Shown: positions 35,293 to 44,195 of the stretch, in pieces
How the letters are laid out: every line of letters begins with the position of its first letter
Numbering within the stretch: the first letter of the stretch is position 1
Assembly (NCBI GenBank): GCA_965276005.1
Contig: OZ254962.1
Coordinates: 2,852,001-2,916,000 of the forward strand
DNA length: 64,000 nucleotides
Direction: 5' to 3'
Source: G965232465 sp965276005
GTDB taxonomy: Bacteria > Pseudomonadota > Alphaproteobacteria > JAQWUY01
Made by a program: the position numbers and the translations under genes
Notes under the pieces: generated by a model
Databases searched by the model: none
Told to the model about the DNA's origin: nothing
Seen by the model: the letters and a program-made list of their open reading frames with translations, nothing else

Positions 35293-37974
35293 TTATAAAA
35301 TATCGCTTAGCTGGGTTGCCAATCGATACTTTAACGCATTTGTTGTGCGAATAGCGTTAAAGTGTTGTGTGCCACAGTGTATTTTTTGCTGTTCTTTGGG
35401 GCGGAGTTTGTTTATATCGGTGGTGCCTTTGGTCTCGACAACAAAGTACAATTTTTCCGATCCATCGTTGTCGATCAAAACAGCCCAATCGGGGTTATAT
35501 GTGCCGATGGGGGTGGGGATTTTAAACCAAAAAGGCAATTTCGTAAACACTTTTACCGCTGTGTTGGCATTGCATTCTTTGGCGAACGCAGATTCGTAGC
35601 CTGAATCGCACACCACCACCTGATAAGGGTGTTTTTCTGGGTGTGCTTCTATGCAATTTTCGGGCAGTTGCTGGTCTTTTAAGTATATGGCAAGGTCTTT
35701 ATATTGGAACAGGTCTTGTGTGTAATATTGCTGTTTTTTGGTATATTTTACGCCGTCCACCAACAGGCGTTGTTTTTGTTGGTTGATTATATCGACCATT
35801 GTGTCGGTAAAGTGCTGCGGATTTATTTTACATTTGTCTAATTGTCCCGATTGTATCAAAATATCGACAATAGTTTTACGGTTTAGGTGTACCCGTTGTT
35901 GAATGTTGTATATAATATCTGGGGGTGCGGTGTGCGTATTGAGGGTGTGTTCGGTTGTGGTCATATGTTGGGTGTCCGCCTGTACCCCTTCGGCAGTGGT
36001 GATGTCTAGGCGTGTACGGTGTTTACGAATGGCGGTTTTGTGTATATTTAGGGGATTATCCGCAAAGTGTTGTTGGCATTTTTGTAACAATTGGGCGGTG
36101 TCGTATCGAATGGTATAGTATGTTTTTTGGCGGATTTTATCCCATAATTGTTTAAAATCTTCGCTTAGCAACACTTGTTTATTAAGTTTTACAATTTTCC
36201 GTTCTGCTCGATTTTTAATGTGTGATTTTTCGAATGTTACGCCTGTTTCTTGTTCTAGTTCTTGTTGTAAGGAGTCGGCAAAACTGTCGTATGATTCGTT
36301 GGCAACAACGGTGAGCACATTTAAGTTTAAATCCCGTCTGCGGTTGCCAAATTGGTCGACGCACAGCCGCAATCCCCGTCCGATTTCTTGGCGTTTTTTA
36401 AGGGTGCTGGTGGTGTCATTTAGGGTGCATATTTGGAACACATTGGGGTTGTCCCAGCCTTCCCGCAGGGCAGAGTGGGAAAATATAAATTGCAATTTTG
36501 TATCAAACGACAGCAATTTTTCTTTGTCTTTCATAATCAGGCTATACGAATCGTTATCGGCGTTGGTGGTGCCTTTGGTATCTTTTATTTTGCCTTTTGA
36601 ATCTTTGGAAAAATACCCATCGTGGTAATGGGGTATATCGTCTACATTATATAAGTCGTGATATTTGGGATTTTTGCTAATAATATCTTTAAAGGCTTTT
36701 TCAAAAAACTGTACGAATTTGCCCGCTGTGGTGGTGCCGTCGTCGTTATGAATGCGATAATTTGCCACTTTATCGATAAAAAACAGGCTTAACACCTTAA
36801 CTTTTTGGGCGTGGCAGTTTAATTGTTTTTCCAAGTGTATCGATATAGTATCGTATATTTGTTGGTATTTTATATGGTTTGTGTCTATATCGCCGATCGC
36901 TTGCCCTTGCTGTATGACATCGTCTTGATTGGTAAAGTTTATATATTGCATATCCGCACTGTGGTATATATCGTCGATAACATACCCTTGATAGCATTCC
37001 CGTTTGGTTTTTTTGTATAAGTCATCGCCTTTTTTAACGGTTATTGTGTTGCGATGTATGCCTGTTGCGGTGTGTTTATCGACTTCGATGCGGGCGGTAA
37101 ACACATTGTTTTTGTTGTCGGTCGATAGCACCCTTATATAAGCGGTGTTGTGGTCGTTGGCTGTGGTGTGGGCGGATACTTCGATCTGTTTTACCAATTT
37201 GCGGTTATATGCGTGTACGGCATTTAATACAAACAGCGGATTGTGTTTTGTGATATGGGTTGCTGAATAGCGAAAAGTGGCTAACGGATGCAGGGTATTT
37301 AAGGCGGTTTTTGCTTTGTCTGATTCCATATTTTGCGGTTCATCGATAATAACGATGGGGTGGGTGCGTTGGATAAATTCTATAGGCACTCCTTGTAATT
37401 TTTCTTGAAAAGTATGCATTTTGTTGCTGTCTTTGTTAAACGCATCGATATTTATCACCATAACTTGCAGAGTGCTAGCGGTGGCAAATTGCCTTAACTT
37501 GCTGAGTTTATTGCCATCGTAGACAAAATACCCATAATCCACATTGTCATATAGCGATAAAAAATGGTTGTGCATAATCTGTAATGATTTTAACACGCCT
37601 TCTCGAATGGCAACGCTTGGTACCACAATGCAAAACTTGCTGAAGCCGTATTGTTTGTGCATTTCAAAAATGGTTCGTAAGTACACATAAGTTTTTCCCG
37701 TACCCGTTTCCATTTCAATAGTAAAGTGACGGGGGGCGGGGTCTGTAGTATGCGTTTGAATCTTGTTGTCGACTTGAATTCCTTGCACATTGTTATATAG
37801 GGTGGTGTCGGGAATATTTAATATATTGGCATGTCCGTTTTGTGGGCTGTTGTCGTCTGGGTGTAGGGATACGCTAAACAAAGCGGATTGTTTGCGTTGT
37901 CCGGCAAACACCCGTACCGCTGAAGTGATAGCGGTTATTTGAAAATCTTGGTTGGGGTCGAATTGTAACTGCAT
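35293..37974 (-). CDS. res: Type III R-M restriction subunit Res
   Basis: 893 residues. Walker A is METGTGKT (88-95), Walker B/motif II is IIDEPQN (209-215), SATH is motif III, and QEIGRGLRLCVDQ is motif VI of the superfamily 2 helicase. A C-terminal nuclease domain ends in YFVVETKGT with a PD-(D/E)xK-type core. With Mod it cleaves DNA after translocation between two inversely oriented unmethylated sites. It starts 11 nt after mod, so they are one operon, and it looks intact. Confidence 0.93.
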   Translation of the reverse strand: MQLQFDPNQDFQITAITSAVRVFAGQRKQSALFSVSLHPDDNSPQNGHANILNIPDTTLYNNVQGIQVDNKIQTHTTDPAPRHFTIEMETGTGKTYVYLRTIFEMHKQYGFSKFCIVVPSVAIREGVLKSLQIMHNHFLSLYDNVDYGYFVYDGNKLSKLRQFATASTLQVMVINIDAFNKDSNKMHTFQEKLQGVPIEFIQRTHPIVIIDEPQNMESDKAKTALNTLHPLATFRYSATHITKHNPLFVLNAVHAYNRKLVKQIEVSAHTTANDHNTAYIRVLSTDNKNNVFTARIEVDKHTATGIHRNTITVKKGDDLYKKTKRECYQGYVIDDIYHSADMQYINFTNQDDVIQQGQAIGDIDTNHIKYQQIYDTISIHLEKQLNCHAQKVKVLSLFFIDKVANYRIHNDDGTTTAGKFVQFFEKAFKDIISKNPKYHDLYNVDDIPHYHDGYFSKDSKGKIKDTKGTTNADNDSYSLIMKDKEKLLSFDTKLQFIFSHSALREGWDNPNVFQICTLNDTTSTLKKRQEIGRGLRLCVDQFGNRRRDLNLNVLTVVANESYDSFADSLQQELEQETGVTFEKSHIKNRAERKIVKLNKQVLLSEDFKQLWDKIRQKTYYTIRYDTAQLLQKCQQHFADNPLNIHKTAIRKHRTRLDITTAEGVQADTQHMTTTEHTLNTHTAPPDIIYNIQQRVHLNRKTIVDILIQSGQLDKCKINPQHFTDTMVDIINQQKQRLLVDGVKYTKKQQYYTQDLFQYKDLAIYLKDQQLPENCIEAHPEKHPYQVVVCDSGYESAFAKECNANTAVKVFTKLPFWFKIPTPIGTYNPDWAVLIDNDGSEKLYFVVETKGTTDINKLRPKEQQKIHCGTQHFNAIRTTNALKYRLATQLSDIL

Positions 37975-37985
37975 GGTGTATCCCT

Positions 37986-39857
37986 TTATAAGAAACTAAC
38001 CCCGCCAATGTGGGCATCGGTTAGCGTGTGGTACACGGTGGCTTTTTCCGCATTGTCGAAACAGCTATCGGCAAATACCACCTTAATATAGGGGTATGTT
38101 TTGGGATTTTCATTTAGAATACAATGTACAATATCCGTGCTTATGTCCGCTTGCAGGCAGACAAATAGTTTTGCAATCCCCCCGGTGCCATCGACCGCAT
38201 AATATGCGGTGTTGTCATAGGCGTGGGACTGGATATTTTCCGTTAAGCACAACCCGTATTTAAGGGCAATTTCCGTAACAATGTCCGTATCTGTCCGCCA
38301 CGCAAGTAAGTTGCTGATATTGTCGAGTAAATCCTGTTCGAGGCTATCAAAATCCGCTTGCCAAGGTTTTACATTCGACTCGGCAAGTTTGAAAACTTTA
38401 AAGCCAATGTCTAAATTGGTTTTTGTATCCTTGCTATCGGCAACAAGGGCATCTCCCGCTCGTCTGATGCGTTCTTTGGTGATTTCGGCTATGTTTTTAT
38501 ACCCTGCTTTGTAGGCTTCGGATTTTGTGTCGGTCAATTCGGGCAATTGCACCGATATACACTTTCGACTGCCCCCATCTTCTGCATTTAGTGCCATAAC
38601 CGCGTGGGCGGTCGTGCTAGACCCTGCGAAGAAGTCTAGGATTATGTCGTTTTGTTGGGTAGTACAGCCATATACTAAAAATTTAATAAGGTTTATATCT
38701 TTTGGATTGTTAAAAACTTTGTTTAGCCCTAATGCTTCTAGTTGATTGCTACCATTTTCTGATAAATATTTTAAAGTTGTTTTTTCTAAATCAAACGACA
38801 GAATAGAGTATAATTTTGAAAATGCTTCGTCTGCAGGAATTCTTTTGCATATGATATGTTTTCCATCTTCTCTTTGATTTAAAAATAAGGTGCCTTGCTT
38901 GATTTGTTTGTCTATTTCTTTCTTTTTGTTTTTACTATGATATATTTCAATATCTTCGTATACACATCTACGGTCTCCGTCACCTAGATTTTTATCATAT
39001 TTTCCAAAAACCTTTCGTAAAACATCATCATTAATTATGTACTCTTTACCATCTATTGTTGTCGTTTTAGATTGAATGACTTTTTTTCTAATCAATTTAA
39101 TTACATTTTGTTTAGAATATATGTGTATATAATCATGACCTTTTACAATAGTTTTTGCTTGTCCACCCCCTTTTGCCCTTTGGTGTATAAGCGTACCAAT
39201 AAAATTCTCCTCCCCAAACACTTCGTCACAAACTTTTTTCAAGTTGGCTTGTTCGTTGTCGTCGATACTGATAAAAATAACTCCATATTCGGTTAAAAGA
39301 TTGCGGGCAAGGAGCAATCGGGGGTATATCATGTTAAGCCAGTTGGTATGTTTCCGTCCTGCGGTTTCTTTTTTGGCATGGGTGCGGGTGCCATCGTCTG
39401 CCATCTGCCCCGTTTGTATCAGGTAATTTTTTAAATTGTCCGTATAATCGTCATCATACACAAAATCATTGCCCGTATTATAAGGCGGATCGATATATAT
39501 CATTTTTATCTTATTGCTGTATGATTTTTGCAATAATTTTAACACTTCCAAATTATCCCCCTCGATAACCATATTTTTTGTACTGTCCCAATGTTTACTT
39601 TCCTGTGGTACGGGCAACAAGGTGGCACGGGTAGGGGTATAAGCGATGCGTTCGGCTTTGCGTTTGCCGTGCCACGAAAAATTGTAATGGTGTTCCGTAT
39701 CGACCACCCCCCCTAATGTTTGTTTTAACGCATCAAAATCCACACCGCTTTCATTTACCACATGGGGAAATCGCTGTTTTATATAGTCGATATTCTCAGA
39801 AACTATATTATGGCTAGCATCATTCAGATCACTCCTGTATATGGGTGTATCAGCCAT
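37986..39857 (-). CDS. mod: Type III R-M DNA methyltransferase Mod
   Basis: 623 residues from the ATG at 39857; GGGGGTG lies just upstream. DPPYNTG (123-129) is the catalytic motif IV and FFAGSSTTAHA (409-419) is the AdoMet-binding motif I, in the beta-class order. The central ~220-400 region, with AT-rich and atypical codon use, is the target-recognition domain, which varies among mod alleles. Upstream a 14-codon leader ORF ends in a C14 tract, suggesting slippage-tuned expression. If Mod switches, methylation and host gene expression would switch too (a phasevarion). Confidence 0.93.
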   Translation of the reverse strand: MADTPIYRSDLNDASHNIVSENIDYIKQRFPHVVNESGVDFDALKQTLGGVVDTEHHYNFSWHGKRKAERIAYTPTRATLLPVPQESKHWDSTKNMVIEGDNLEVLKLLQKSYSNKIKMIYIDPPYNTGNDFVYDDDYTDNLKNYLIQTGQMADDGTRTHAKKETAGRKHTNWLNMIYPRLLLARNLLTEYGVIFISIDDNEQANLKKVCDEVFGEENFIGTLIHQRAKGGGQAKTIVKGHDYIHIYSKQNVIKLIRKKVIQSKTTTIDGKEYIINDDVLRKVFGKYDKNLGDGDRRCVYEDIEIYHSKNKKKEIDKQIKQGTLFLNQREDGKHIICKRIPADEAFSKLYSILSFDLEKTTLKYLSENGSNQLEALGLNKVFNNPKDINLIKFLVYGCTTQQNDIILDFFAGSSTTAHAVMALNAEDGGSRKCISVQLPELTDTKSEAYKAGYKNIAEITKERIRRAGDALVADSKDTKTNLDIGFKVFKLAESNVKPWQADFDSLEQDLLDNISNLLAWRTDTDIVTEIALKYGLCLTENIQSHAYDNTAYYAVDGTGGIAKLFVCLQADISTDIVHCILNENPKTYPYIKVVFADSCFDNAEKATVYHTLTDAHIGGVSFL

Positions 39858-39878
39858 TACACACCCCCACACAAAATT

Positions 39879-39923
39879 TTAGGGGGGGGGGGGGGTATAT
39901 TTCACAGGGTTTATGTATGGCAT
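39879..39923 (-). CDS. Leader peptide with C14 tract upstream of mod
   Basis: ATG at 39923, AGAGAGAGAAA upstream, encoding MPYINPVKYT plus four Pro and a TAA. The Pro codons are the C14 run (39895-39882). With 14 C the leader stops 21 nt before the mod ATG. With 13 C it would stop in TAATG, one base overlapping the mod start. With 15 C it would stop at a TGA just inside mod. The leader can never be fused to mod, so the tract would set where ribosomes terminate relative to the mod start. Confidence 0.45.
   Translation of the reverse strand: MPYINPVKYTPPPP
39882..39895 (-). repeat. C14 homopolymer ahead of mod
   Basis: Fourteen C on the mod strand (G on the plus strand), between the predicted transcription start near 39958 and the mod ATG at 39857. 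Confidence 0.75.
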
Positions 39924-39965
39924 TTTCTCTCTCTTAATATATTTTAAAGGTTACATTTGGTACTG

Positions 39966-40063
39966 TATATAGTAGTATTTTCGTATCGTGTCAACGCAAA
40001 AATCTATTGCATATAGTTTTTTACAATAAACCGTTTGACTTGCATTCGGTTTTACTGTATATG
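39966..40063. promoter_or_regulatory. Divergent promoter module A (mod / DUF3800 cassette)
   Basis: Minus strand: TTGACA (39994-39989), 17-nt spacer, TATATA (39971-39966), feeding the leader and mod. Plus strand: TTGACT (40035-40040), 17-nt spacer, TATATG (40058-40063), feeding the DUF3800 gene at 40206. The block 39989-40100 is repeated at 41463-41580. Confidence 0.55.
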
Positions 40064-40100
40064 TGGTTTAGTTTTTTCAAAAATCGCATTTTGAAGTATC
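39989..40100 (+). repeat. ~110-bp direct repeat, left copy
   Basis: Imperfect direct copy of 41463-41580, best conserved from AATAAACCGTTTGACT to the AAATCGCATTTTGAA end. The two copies bracket the DUF3800 cassette. Confidence 0.75.
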
Positions 40101-40205
40101 ATGTGATTTTCTTATGATAGATATTAGTTCGTTGTTGCTCTCCGTCACTTGGTTCGTGAAAGAAAAAAGGCAAAAAATGAATAAAAATGTTAGATACTTG
40201 ATTTT

Positions 40206-40901
40206 ATGACTGAATATAACATTTATTGTGACGAAAGCTGTCATTTACAGCATGAAAAATATGATGACCATAATCGTTACATGGTTATTGGAGGGGTTTA
40301 TTGTCCTTTGCACTTAAAAAATGATATTTTTACCCGAATCAAAAATATTAAGCATAAGCACGGTATAAAAAATGCAGAAATGAAGTGGGTTAAGGTGTCT
40401 AAAAATAAATTATCTGCATATTTAGAATTGATGGATTTGTTTTTTGATATACATGAATTAAACTTCAGAGCGGTGATTATCGATAAAGAACAATTAAATC
40501 ACACTGCGTTTGGACAAAGCCATGATACCTTTTATCACAAAATGTATTACACAATGTTAAACTATATTGTGGATAATCAAGATACTTACAATATTTATTT
40601 GGATATAAAAGATACCAAAGGGAGTCGAAAAGTATCAAAGCTGCAAGACATTTTAAGACACCATAATAACATTAAACAATGTCAGCAAATACGATCTCAC
40701 GAAGTGGTATTAATGGAACTTGCCGACATTTTGATTGGTGCGATTTCATATATTAATCGATATGGTAAAAATGGGCAGAGCGATGCGAAAATAACATTGA
40801 CAGATTATATTATCAATACATCGAAACAAAACTTAACTTCCAAAAGTCCACATTATGAGAAAAAAATAAATGTATTGCTGTGGCAGGGGCAAAATGCTTA
40901 A
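40206..40901 (+). CDS. DUF3800 protein (second, diverged copy)
   Basis: 231 residues. YNIYCDESCHLQH has the DES motif at residues ~8-10; a YMVIGGVY strand follows, and VVLMELADILIGAISY (near 175) is the C-terminal acidic motif. It shares the family but little sequence with the copy at 3584. It is translated with the next gene (TAATG overlap) and driven from module A. Like the first copy it lies beside an R-M system and is followed by a convergent small-RNA promoter. Confidence 0.8.
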   Translation: MTEYNIYCDESCHLQHEKYDDHNRYMVIGGVYCPLHLKNDIFTRIKNIKHKHGIKNAEMKWVKVSKNKLSAYLELMDLFFDIHELNFRAVIIDKEQLNHTAFGQSHDTFYHKMYYTMLNYIVDNQDTYNIYLDIKDTKGSRKVSKLQDILRHHNNIKQCQQIRSHEVVLMELADILIGAISYINRYGKNGQSDAKITLTDYIINTSKQNLTSKSPHYEKKINVLLWQGQNA

Positions 40902-41386
40902 TGCTATATCCGCATATGTTTAATATAGATGAAACTTTAACTTGTATACGCACAAAGTGCGATGCCCCGTATGATTTTTTTATGAGAGAAATTGTAAATG
41001 GTGGTTTGACTTATAATAGTAAACAGATTTCTTTTAAACGATGGGCTGAAATTCATGGTATGCACCGCAGTTTTTGGCACGCTGTTACAGATAGGGCTAA
41101 TCACAGACATAGGGACGAATATCGAATTTTCTGTGCCGACAGATGTAAAAAAATTGGGTGGATTAAATCGGCACTGACAAATTCTGATACCATCGTATAT
41201 GAAGAACATTACAGAGGTAACACTGTACGAATAAATATTATGCTAGAAAGATGTTACATTGTGGTTTTGGAAAAACGACCCGAGTATTATCTGTTTATAA
41301 CGGGATTTCCCATCAAATATAATCGTAAAATACAAGATGTTATCAGAAACCACCAACAATACATAAAGCAAGGGACGCCCATATAA
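40901..41386 (+). CDS. Unknown partner of DUF3800
   Basis: 161 residues from the ATG that overlaps the DUF3800 stop. I do not recognise it. The C-terminal half (residues ~75-155) has an alternating pattern, RCKKIGWIKSALTNSDTIV...INIMLERCYIVVLEKRPEYYLFITGFPI, loosely reminiscent of small RNase-toxin folds, but no catalytic residues can be claimed. Its stop codon lies in the loop of the terminator hairpin of the convergent small RNA. Coupling implies that it acts with DUF3800. Confidence 0.5.
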   Translation: MLYPHMFNIDETLTCIRTKCDAPYDFFMREIVNGGLTYNSKQISFKRWAEIHGMHRSFWHAVTDRANHRHRDEYRIFCADRCKKIGWIKSALTNSDTIVYEEHYRGNTVRINIMLERCYIVVLEKRPEYYLFITGFPIKYNRKIQDVIRNHQQYIKQGTPI

Positions 41387-41433
41387 GTATGTGGCGTCCC
41401 GCAAATCTCCGTCTGCAACTTGGTAGGTGAGAT
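41365..41433 (-). ncRNA. Putative small RNA 4, convergent with the second DUF3800 cassette
   Basis: The minus-strand promoter is fully consensus: TTGACA (41468-41463), 17-nt spacer, TATAAT (41445-41440). The ~68-nt transcript ends in GGGACGCC (41400-41393) pairing with GGCGTCCC (41379-41372), then TTGCTTT. No ORF fits. The layout repeats that of small RNA 1: facing a DUF3800 operon, with the terminator at the last stop codon. The hairpin may also terminate the plus-strand operon. Confidence 0.5.
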
Positions 41434-41439
41434 AACTAC

Positions 41440-41548
41440 ATTATATGGCATAGTTATATCGGTGTCAATTGTTTTTTTACATAAAAATCTATTTCATACA
41501 GATTTTTATAATAAACCGTTTGACTCGTATTCGGTTTTACTGTATATA
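41440..41548. promoter_or_regulatory. Divergent promoter module B
   Basis: Minus strand TTGACA-17-TATAAT (41468-41440) for small RNA 4. Plus strand TTGACT (41520-41525), 17-nt spacer, TATATA (41543-41548), reading toward a terminator at 41623-41659. Confidence 0.55.
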
Positions 41549-41580
41549 TCGTTTAGTTTTTTCAAAAATCGCATTTTGAA
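41463..41580 (+). repeat. ~115-bp direct repeat, right copy
   Basis: Partner of 39989-40100. The shared block contains the plus-strand promoter and the -35 of the minus-strand promoter, so both sides of the cassette have the same divergent control region. Confidence 0.75.
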
Positions 41581-41659
41581 AGTTTATATTTCCGTCTGTG
41601 GTCGGATATAGCCCTATGGGGTCAGCTGGTCTACGAGTTTCGTACGCTGGTGTTTTTTT
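41555..41659 (+). ncRNA. Putative ~105-nt transcript upstream of ffh
   Basis: It would start from the plus-strand promoter of module B and end at a terminator: CAGC (41623-41626) with GCTG (41646-41649), inner stem TACGA-GTT-TCGTA, then TTTTTTT (41653-41659). It has no convincing ORF. It may equally be a decayed leader left by duplication of the module. Confidence 0.3.
41623..41659 (+). terminator. Intrinsic terminator before ffh
   Basis: Stem CAGC/GCTG plus TACGA-GTT-TCGTA followed by seven T. It separates the R-M/DUF3800 region from the ffh operon. Confidence 0.5.
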
Positions 41660-41703
41660 CGTTATGGGATTTTTGCAGTGTAATATAATTTTAAGGTGCC
41701 AAT

Positions 41704-43155
41704 ATGTTTGATGGGTTGCAGGCGAAATTAGGGTCGGTTTTTGATAGGTTGAAAGGCAAAGGGGCGTTGACTGCCAAGGATGTCGATGCGGCTATGGTTG
41801 AGATTCGGCGGGCGTTGCTGGATGCGGATGTGGCGTTGCCGGTGGTGCGGTCTTTTGTCGACCGGGTTAAGGAACAAGCCTTAGGCGAAGCGGTATTAAA
41901 ATCTGTTACCCCCGGGCAACAGGTGGTTAAGATCGTCCACGATGTTATGGTCGACATTTTTAATGGCGATGAACAGGGTGTTTCTAGCGATGCTATGGAT
42001 ACGAAAAACTTTGCGGGGGCGTTAAACTTGCGGGGGGAACCGCCTGTGGCGATTGTGATGGTGGGTTTGCAAGGGGCGGGGAAAACCACCAGTACGGGCA
42101 AAATTGCTGGTATTCTACAAAACAAAAATCGCAAAAAAGTTTTGATGGCGTCCCTTGATGTGGCACGACCTGCCGCTCAGCAACAACTGGCGGTACTGGG
42201 CGAACAAGTGGGGGTCGATACCTTACCGATTATTGCTGGGCAATCCCCTGTCGATATTGCCAAACGGGCGATGCAGGCGGGGCGATTGGGCGGCTATGAT
42301 GTGGTGATGCTGGATACGGCGGGGCGGTTGTCCATCGATGAGGCGTTAATGTTCGAATTGGCACAGATTAACGCCGTTGCCAAACCGCAGGAAACTTTGT
42401 TGGTAGCGGACGCTATGACCGGGCAAGACAGCGTTACTACAGCCGAAAATTTTAAGGCAAAACTCAGCCTCACCGGCATTGTCCTAACCCGTGTCGATGG
42501 GGACAGTCGAGGCGGGGCGGCACTGTCGATGCGGGCAACTACTGGGTGTCCGATTAAGTTTATGGGGGTTGGGGAAAAACTGGACGATATTGAACTGTTT
42601 GACGCCAACAGAATTGCCAACCGTATTTTAGGCATGGGCGATATTGTCGCTTTGGTCGAAAAAGCCCAACAAACCGCATCTGAACAAGACATGGAAAAAA
42701 TGGCAAAGCGGATGATGTCCGGTAAATTCGACCTAAACGACTTAAAATCCCAGCTGACGCAAATGCAAAATATGGGCGGATTGGGCGGTGTGATGGGTAT
42801 GTTGCCCGGCGTGGGTAAAATGAAAAGCAAAATGGAATCAGCGGGTATTAACGATGCCATGCTGGGGCGGCAAATTGCCATCATCAACTCGATGACCCGC
42901 AAAGAACGGCAAAACCCAAAAATCTTACATGCGTCCCGTAAAAAACGCATCGCCAGCGGATCCGGCACGCAAGTATCAGACATTAACAAATTGCTAAAAC
43001 AATTCCAAACGATGGAAAGAGCCATGAAACAGATGCGAAAAATGGGCGGAAAAATGCCCGCTATGCCGGGCGGCGGTATGGGTGGAAATATGGGCGGAGG
43101 TATACCTTTTGCTGGGGGCAAACCCCCCAGTGGGGGATTTCCCTTTGGCGGGTAA
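41704..43155 (+). CDS. ffh: Signal recognition particle protein Ffh
   Basis: 483 residues: an N-terminal four-helix N domain, a G domain with GLQGAGKTTS (121-130), DTAGR and TRVDGDSRGG, and a methionine-rich M domain ending in a Gly/Met/Pro-rich tail. It binds signal sequences with 4.5S RNA and delivers ribosomes to FtsY. It is first in the conserved ffh-rpsP-rimM-trmD-rplS order. Confidence 0.97.
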   Translation: MFDGLQAKLGSVFDRLKGKGALTAKDVDAAMVEIRRALLDADVALPVVRSFVDRVKEQALGEAVLKSVTPGQQVVKIVHDVMVDIFNGDEQGVSSDAMDTKNFAGALNLRGEPPVAIVMVGLQGAGKTTSTGKIAGILQNKNRKKVLMASLDVARPAAQQQLAVLGEQVGVDTLPIIAGQSPVDIAKRAMQAGRLGGYDVVMLDTAGRLSIDEALMFELAQINAVAKPQETLLVADAMTGQDSVTTAENFKAKLSLTGIVLTRVDGDSRGGAALSMRATTGCPIKFMGVGEKLDDIELFDANRIANRILGMGDIVALVEKAQQTASEQDMEKMAKRMMSGKFDLNDLKSQLTQMQNMGGLGGVMGMLPGVGKMKSKMESAGINDAMLGRQIAIINSMTRKERQNPKILHASRKKRIASGSGTQVSDINKLLKQFQTMERAMKQMRKMGGKMPAMPGGGMGGNMGGGIPFAGGKPPSGGFPFGG

Positions 43156-43220
43156 TCCCTATGCCGCACATGATGGTGTGTGTGGATAGTATTAACTTAC
43201 AAACCGTAACGGAGTAAAAT

Positions 43221-43625
43221 ATGGGTTTAAAAATTAGATTGGCACGGGGGGGTTCGAAAAAACGCCCTTATTATCGTATTGTGGTTGCCGATGCACGGGC
43301 ACCACGAGACGGGCGATTCATCGAAAAAGTAGGCACTTATAACCCTATGGTGGCAAAACACCATGTACAACGGGTTACTTTGGTCGACGACCGCATTCGC
43401 TATTGGTTGGGCGAAGGGGCGGAACCTACGGATCGGGTAAGACGCTTTTTGGCGACCGCAAACTTGGTCGACGCACGGAAAATTCCCGTACAAACCAAAA
43501 AACACCTGCAGTCTGCACGAACCAAGATGAAAATCGAAGAACGACAAGCAAAACGGACGGCAGCATCAGAAGTATTGGCAGAGACATCAGAAACACCAGC
43601 CGATACGGACAGTGCCAGCGAATAA
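43221..43625 (+). CDS. rpsP: 30S ribosomal protein S16
   Basis: 134 residues. KIRLARGGSKKRPYYRIVVADARAPRDG (3-30) is the S16 signature, and the acidic Thr/Ser-rich tail beyond residue ~100 is a common alphaproteobacterial extension. It has a GGAG ribosome binding site. Confidence 0.97.
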   Translation: MGLKIRLARGGSKKRPYYRIVVADARAPRDGRFIEKVGTYNPMVAKHHVQRVTLVDDRIRYWLGEGAEPTDRVRRFLATANLVDARKIPVQTKKHLQSARTKMKIEERQAKRTAASEVLAETSETPADTDSASE

Positions 43626-43660
43626 CCGCTTGTTATATGGCTGACAATAGGCATAGGACC

Positions 43661-44191
43661 ATGACAGATACTCTTATCACAATCGGCGTTATTACCCACG
43701 CACACGGTATCAAAGGGGCGGTAAAAGTCAAAAGCTTTACGCAAAATCCCGATGATATTTTTGCCTATACCCCGACTTATGATACGCATGGTCAGCCGTT
43801 GCACATAGCCAAAATCGGCGTTGCCAAAGGGCTATATATGGCACAGGTTACGGGCTGTCATACCCGTACCGATGCGGATAGGCTAAAAGGCACGGAAATT
43901 TGTGTGCGGCGAAGCCAACTGCCCTCTCTCGAGGACAATACATATTATCATACGGATTTGTTGCAATGTACGGTTTTAAATGCGTGTGATACCCCCATTG
44001 GCACGGTTAAAGGCTTGCACAACTACGGGGCGGGCGATTTAATCGAAGTGCTGTTTACGGATACACAACATACGGAGTTATTTTTGTTTACGACCGCTGT
44101 GGGGAATATCGATCTGCAGAAAAAAACGGTTGTACTGCATATACCCGATGCTGTATCTGCCAACCACACACAACCGACAAGGACACCATAG
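43661..44191 (+). CDS. rimM: Ribosome maturation factor RimM
   Basis: 176 residues from the ATG at 43661 (AGGACC upstream). The start TLITIGVITHAHGIKGAVKV is the RimM N-terminal beta-barrel, and the C-terminal PRC-barrel region includes NYGAGDLIEV. It binds S19 and helps assemble the 30S head. trmD starts 4 nt after its stop. Confidence 0.93.
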   Translation: MTDTLITIGVITHAHGIKGAVKVKSFTQNPDDIFAYTPTYDTHGQPLHIAKIGVAKGLYMAQVTGCHTRTDADRLKGTEICVRRSQLPSLEDNTYYHTDLLQCTVLNACDTPIGTVKGLHNYGAGDLIEVLFTDTQHTELFLFTTAVGNIDLQKKTVVLHIPDAVSANHTQPTRTP

Positions 44192-44195
44192 CAAG

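Noticed and set aside
43246..43252. G7 run in rpsP as a phase-variation tract
   Set aside because: Short, and in an essential ribosomal gene; slippage would not be tolerated.
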